Part shown: piece after piece, positions 61,951 through 64,000 of the stretch
How the letters are laid out: each line of letters starts with the position of its first letter
Numbering within the stretch: the stretch's first letter is position 1
Source of the DNA: Shewanella woodyi ATCC 51908
GTDB lineage: Bacteria; Pseudomonadota; Gammaproteobacteria; Enterobacterales; Shewanellaceae
Assembly: GCF_000019525.1 (NCBI RefSeq)
Contig: NC_010506.1
Coordinates: forward strand, 3,472,001 to 3,536,000
Reading direction: 5' to 3'
DNA length: 64,000 nt
Notes under the pieces: model-generated
Seen by the model: only the letters and a program-made list of their open reading frames with translations
What the model was told of the DNA's origin: nothing
Databases searched by the model: none
Made by a program: the position numbers and the translations under genes

Positions 61951-62382
61951 ATGAGAATAATAGCGATATTTTTTTTGTTTTTTCTAATGGGCTGTGAGCC
62001 AGAAGTATCAGATAAAGGTCCAGCTCTCACTCCTGAACAGGTTTCAGTCGGTTTTTTTAACGCTATCTATAACGATAAAGATATTAAGAAAGCCCAAGAG
62101 TATGTTAACGAGCCAATGAAAGAGGTCATTGCTCATTACCATATCGCCTCTGCAGTTCAGCGCCATATGCTCAACCTTTCAATGACTGATGTTAAGCTTG
62201 AGATTGCTGAAATTGATATCGATTTTTTCCGCAAATTTACCGATGATGTCACCGTCATAGTGAAGATGCACGGATTGAAAGGTGGCAGCCGTTGGATTGA
62301 TGATCGAACCATCAGACTTCAAAAAAATGGTGGGCGGTGGGAGATTGTTGAGATACTCCCAGAAAAAGGAAACCTTAACTAA
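61951..62382 (+). CDS. Small predicted lipoprotein
   Basis: The 143-residue protein begins MRIIAIFFLFFLMGCEPE: a short hydrophobic signal with lipobox LMGC, lipidation expected at C15. The mature part is ~128 residues of mixed alpha/beta, with a conserved-looking end GGRWEIVEILPEK resembling the DUF4878/NTF2-like lipoprotein pattern (helix then antiparallel sheet). The function is unknown. The TAA stop codon lies within the first bases of an interspersed repeat, so the element may have trimmed or reset the C-terminus. No clear SD is seen before the ATG. Confidence 0.72.
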   Translation: MRIIAIFFLFFLMGCEPEVSDKGPALTPEQVSVGFFNAIYNDKDIKKAQEYVNEPMKEVIAHYHIASAVQRHMLNLSMTDVKLEIAEIDIDFFRKFTDDVTVIVKMHGLKGGSRWIDDRTIRLQKNGGRWEIVEILPEKGNLN

Positions 62383-62798
62383 TACCAACCGGTATAAGAA
62401 AGTGATCTACTCAGAGTTTTTTTGGCAAGCTAATTCAAGGCGAATGAATGACAGAATGGTTATTCCCTTGTGAGTTCATTCAACACAGAAGTAGGCAGCC
62501 AAAAACGCTCCTTGCAGGCGAGTTTTAGCGCATCTGATGCGGTGTTAACGAGCTTAAACGTAGAATAACTATGTTCCTCACCCGTTGCAAACCACATGGT
62601 CTTGTATGTTCCTGACATACATAAGACATTTCCTCCATCCCTGGAGGTCAGATGTGGTGAATGTCATTAATGCACGACTATATGGATATAGGAGATAGGG
62701 CGGAGCAGGATGCCAGAGCCGAGGAGCAATTAAGGACCTTGCCTCAGTAGCGCTAAACTCTCGCTGAACTATCACACCTTTATACCGATTGGTATAAC
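62379..62798. repeat. Interspersed repeat, copy B, with a nested insertion
   Basis: The ends are CTAATACCAACCGGTATAAG (62379-62398) and TTTATACCGATTGGTATAAC (62779-62798). Apart from an extra ~154 bp in its right half, it is homologous to the reverse complement of copy A at 23295-23567. No gene is carried. It abuts the lipoprotein gene on the left and a terminator on the right. Confidence 0.75.
62589..62742. repeat. Nested 154-bp insertion within repeat copy B
   Basis: The segment is absent from copy A and is flanked by TTGC on both sides (62585-62588 and 62739-62742), compatible with a 4-bp target duplication. It contains two small palindromes: TGTATGT/ACATACA and CCTCCA/TGGAGG. It has no coding capacity and looks like a second miniature element. 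Confidence 0.5.
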
Positions 62799-62809
62799 CT
62801 TTCAGACAA

Positions 62810-62839
62810 AAAAATAGCAACCCTTAGGTTGCTATTTTT
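62810..62839. terminator. Terminator after the 32-residue micro-gene
   Basis: Stem AAAAATAGCAACC / GGTTGCTATTTTT with loop CTTA. The T tract faces the minus-strand small gene at 62867-62965 and also the plus strand. Confidence 0.85.
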
Positions 62840-62866
62840 ACAGCTTGTAAATTGAAGGATTGTTCC

Positions 62867-62965
62867 TTAATCCAAAAACGCTTCTTCATCCATCTCTACC
62901 GGTAAAGATTCAATCACTTCATCTTGTACTTGGTAATATGCGCCTTCGTATTCTTGAACTTCCAT
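62867..62965 (-). CDS. Very small acidic protein (32 residues), unknown function
   Basis: On the minus strand an ATG at 62965 opens a 32-codon frame beginning MEVQEYEGAYYQVQDEV and ending EMDEEAFLD before TAA. It has a good SD (CGGAG, 6 nt before the ATG) and its own terminator 30 bp after the stop, so it is a complete gene in miniature. The product is strongly acidic, with no membrane segment and no Cys. I do not recognise a family. It is divergent from the small protein gene at 63288/63315 with ~320 bp between. Confidence 0.55.
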   Translation of the reverse strand: MEVQEYEGAYYQVQDEVIESLPVEMDEEAFLD

Positions 62966-63287
62966 AACAACTCCGAATCACTGTTTGTAGGGTCTGAGGC
63001 ATGTCATTACTTTGATGACATTTTGCCTAAAAGTAAGAGGTCGATGTTCAATCTGCTTCTTAAGGTAAATTATATCAGCCAAAAGCACGGAGTTACAGAA
63101 TACTTTCACTTTAGTTTCAAAAAACAGCTTAAAACTTGAAAAAAAAGCTAATTACCGTCAAAAATAGTATCTTCAGCTGAAAGTCTTTCAGTTTTTAATA
63201 ATTTTAAGTGATAAAGAGCTAACCTTTACAGCCAAATGATCTAGGCATCGGCTTGCCAACTGCTATCAATAAAGGATACCTATAAAA
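62966..63287. other. Intergenic region between two small genes
   Basis: About 320 bp have no convincing gene. Visible structures are a dyad ATGTCAT...ATGACAT (~63001-63026) and a short stem CTGAAAG/CTTTCAG followed by five Ts (~63177-63196), a possible weak terminator on the plus strand. The rest is AT-rich and presumably holds both promoters. Confidence 0.4.
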
Positions 63288-63539
63288 ATGGGTCATTCTA
63301 AAGAGGTAGTAGTTATGAATGCACTGGTTGAATTTGAAGCTGGAAAATTAGCAGATCTGTTCGATGAAGGGGACTCTCTAAATATACACATGTTCATGGA
63401 TATGATGAAGATGCCCTATGACGTTCAGGATAAACTGTTTTTTGAGATCTCATCACTCGAGAGTCTAGACAGGTCCAAAATTGAGATGATTATCGAATCA
63501 CACGGTCACTCAATTTTAAATGAGCGCTTAGGATATTAA
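63288..63539 (+). CDS. Small acidic helical protein, unknown function
   Basis: The protein of 83 residues from ATG 63288, or 74 from ATG 63315, is predicted to be all-helical. It has FEAGKLADLFDEGDSLNIHMFMDMMKMPYDVQDKLFFEISSLES and a C-terminal IIESHGHSILNERLGY. Both starts have a reasonable SD (AAGGA and GAGGT respectively). The second fits the start of the compact domain better, while the first places nine extra residues (MGHSKEVVV). No family is recognised. It is transcribed alone. Confidence 0.6.
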   Translation: MGHSKEVVVMNALVEFEAGKLADLFDEGDSLNIHMFMDMMKMPYDVQDKLFFEISSLESLDRSKIEMIIESHGHSILNERLGY

Positions 63540-63569
63540 AGAGATTCTTTCCCAAGACTATGCCAACAA

Positions 63570-63612
63570 TAACTTCATCGCCTACAAGCTAAACTTTAGA
63601 CGATGAAGTTAA
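63570..63612. terminator. Dyad between the small gene and the methyltransferase
   Basis: Arms AACTTCATCG / CGATGAAGTT surround a 20-nt loop, in the convergent gap of the small acidic protein and the methyltransferase. There is no long T tract, so termination is only a possibility. Confidence 0.35.
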
Positions 63613-63631
63613 CACTTTATATTGATTGGTA

Positions 63632-63998
63632 TTACACCCGCCTATAACGCAATACTTTCAAGGCTTTGTTGAGGTCGACATCTAAAAAAACTGGTGGATT
63701 TTCAAGTTGCTCAACAAACTCAAGTGAAGGACTATACTCCTTCACCTGCTCCATCAAGAACTCAATTCCAAGCTCTGGAGCATTTAAGCACAGGAGGACT
63801 TCACCATCAGGTGTTAAGAGCTCTGGCAAGCGTTTTAGTAAGCGGGAGTAGTCTTTCGTCGCCACAAAGCTACCGCGCTGGTTACTTGGTGGATCGGCAA
63901 TGATCATCTCATAAGGCCCAAGTTTAGTCAGTTTTCCCCAGGACTTAAAAATATCATGACCAAAAAAACGAGCTCCAGAGTCGAAACCATTGAGTAGA
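63632..63998 (-). CDS. Class I SAM-dependent methyltransferase (5' end outside window)
   Basis: The frame is open on the minus strand from the window edge (reading HLLNGFDSGARFFGHDIFKSWGKL...) to a TAA at 63632-63634, so only the C-terminal ~121 residues are seen. The motif MIIADPPSNQRGSF carries DPPS, a catalytic motif of nucleic-acid methyltransferases related to RlmI/RlmKL and Rsm enzymes. LLTPDGEVLLCLNAPE follows as the usual strand 5. An rRNA methyltransferase is likely, but the target base cannot be told from this fragment. The stop codon lies within a TAATACCAATC-type palindrome like those at the repeat ends. Confidence 0.75.
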   Translation of the reverse strand, partial: LLNGFDSGARFFGHDIFKSWGKLTKLGPYEMIIADPPSNQRGSFVATKDYSRLLKRLPELLTPDGEVLLCLNAPELGIEFLMEQVKEYSPSLEFVEQLENPPVFLDVDLNKALKVLRYRRV

Positions 63999-64000
63999 TG

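Noticed and set aside
62779..62798. Repeat-end palindromes as additional PdhR operators
   Set aside because: They share ATTGGTA but lack the ACCAAT arm at the required 3-bp spacing, and they bound a repeat rather than a promoter.
62924..63139. 71-codon plus-strand open frame overlapping the 32-residue gene
   Set aside because: No SD at the start, and the overlapping minus-strand gene has better signals (SD and terminator).

Overview
The window looks like chromosomal DNA of a marine gammaproteobacterium, most likely a Shewanella or a close relative. Reasons: the smc-zipA-ligA block lies next to a divergent cysZ; an SMC rather than MukB condensin is present; there is a periplasmic heptaheme cytochrome c; and the order focA / pflB-pflA / yfbV / ackA-pta is the one I recall from Shewanella. 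This assignment rests on gene order and protein character, not on a search. No rRNA, tRNA, CRISPR array, prophage, integrase or transposase gene was seen.

Layout. 1-1.7 kb: 3' part of an Asn-rich parallel beta-helix protein. 1.8-4.6 kb (-): HD-GYP protein, yeeZ-like dehydrogenase, dsbA-like oxidoreductase. 4.6-5.2 kb: gene-free stretch with a probable small RNA ending at a strong terminator. 5.2-6.3 kb (-): DUF2919 and DUF1842 proteins. 6.5-13 kb (-): smc, zipA, ligA; cysZ is divergent at 13.2 kb. 14-21 kb: GyrI-like, tandem NTF2-like and metallo-beta-lactamase-fold proteins (+), then heptaheme cytochrome/TPR, double-REC-GGDEF and RDD proteins (-). 21.5 kb: cysK, which in enterics sits beside cysZ but here is 7.5 kb away. 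22.5-24.2 kb: TetR regulator, an interspersed repeat and a twin-CBS protein. 24.4-39.3 kb: a complete 13-gene nuoA-N cluster for respiratory complex I with fused nuoCD, translationally coupled almost throughout. 39.4-41.6 kb: methyltransferase and TDT transporter. 42-49.6 kb: TonB-dependent receptor, YfcC-family transporter, yhdT-panF and a LysR regulator. 49.7-61.6 kb: the pyruvate-formate / acetate fermentation locus. 61.9-64 kb: small lipoprotein, nested repeats, a 32-residue micro-gene, a small acidic protein and the 3' part of a methyltransferase.

How the genes work together. The fermentation locus is the most coherent part: PflA activates PflB, which splits pyruvate to acetyl-CoA and formate; Pta and AckA turn acetyl-CoA into acetate and ATP; a FocA channel moves formate. 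Two features stand out. FocA carries a C-terminal pair of CBS domains. A DUF3360 membrane protein lies between focA and pflB, and its upstream region carries the same 17-bp palindrome (AATTGGTCTTACCAATT, a perfect PdhR-type operator) as pflB, at the same distance from the same TTAATAT element. This suggests that the uncharacterised DUF3360 transporter is co-regulated with pyruvate cleavage. A CRP-like site lies between focA and the DUF3360 gene.

Other points of interest: a candidate ncRNA at 4.97-5.18 kb; an interspersed repeat family with TAATACCAA...TATAA-type ends, whose 62.4-kb copy contains a nested 154-bp insertion and supplies the stop codon of the neighbouring lipoprotein gene; and an inverted pair of DnaA-box-like 9-mers downstream of pta.
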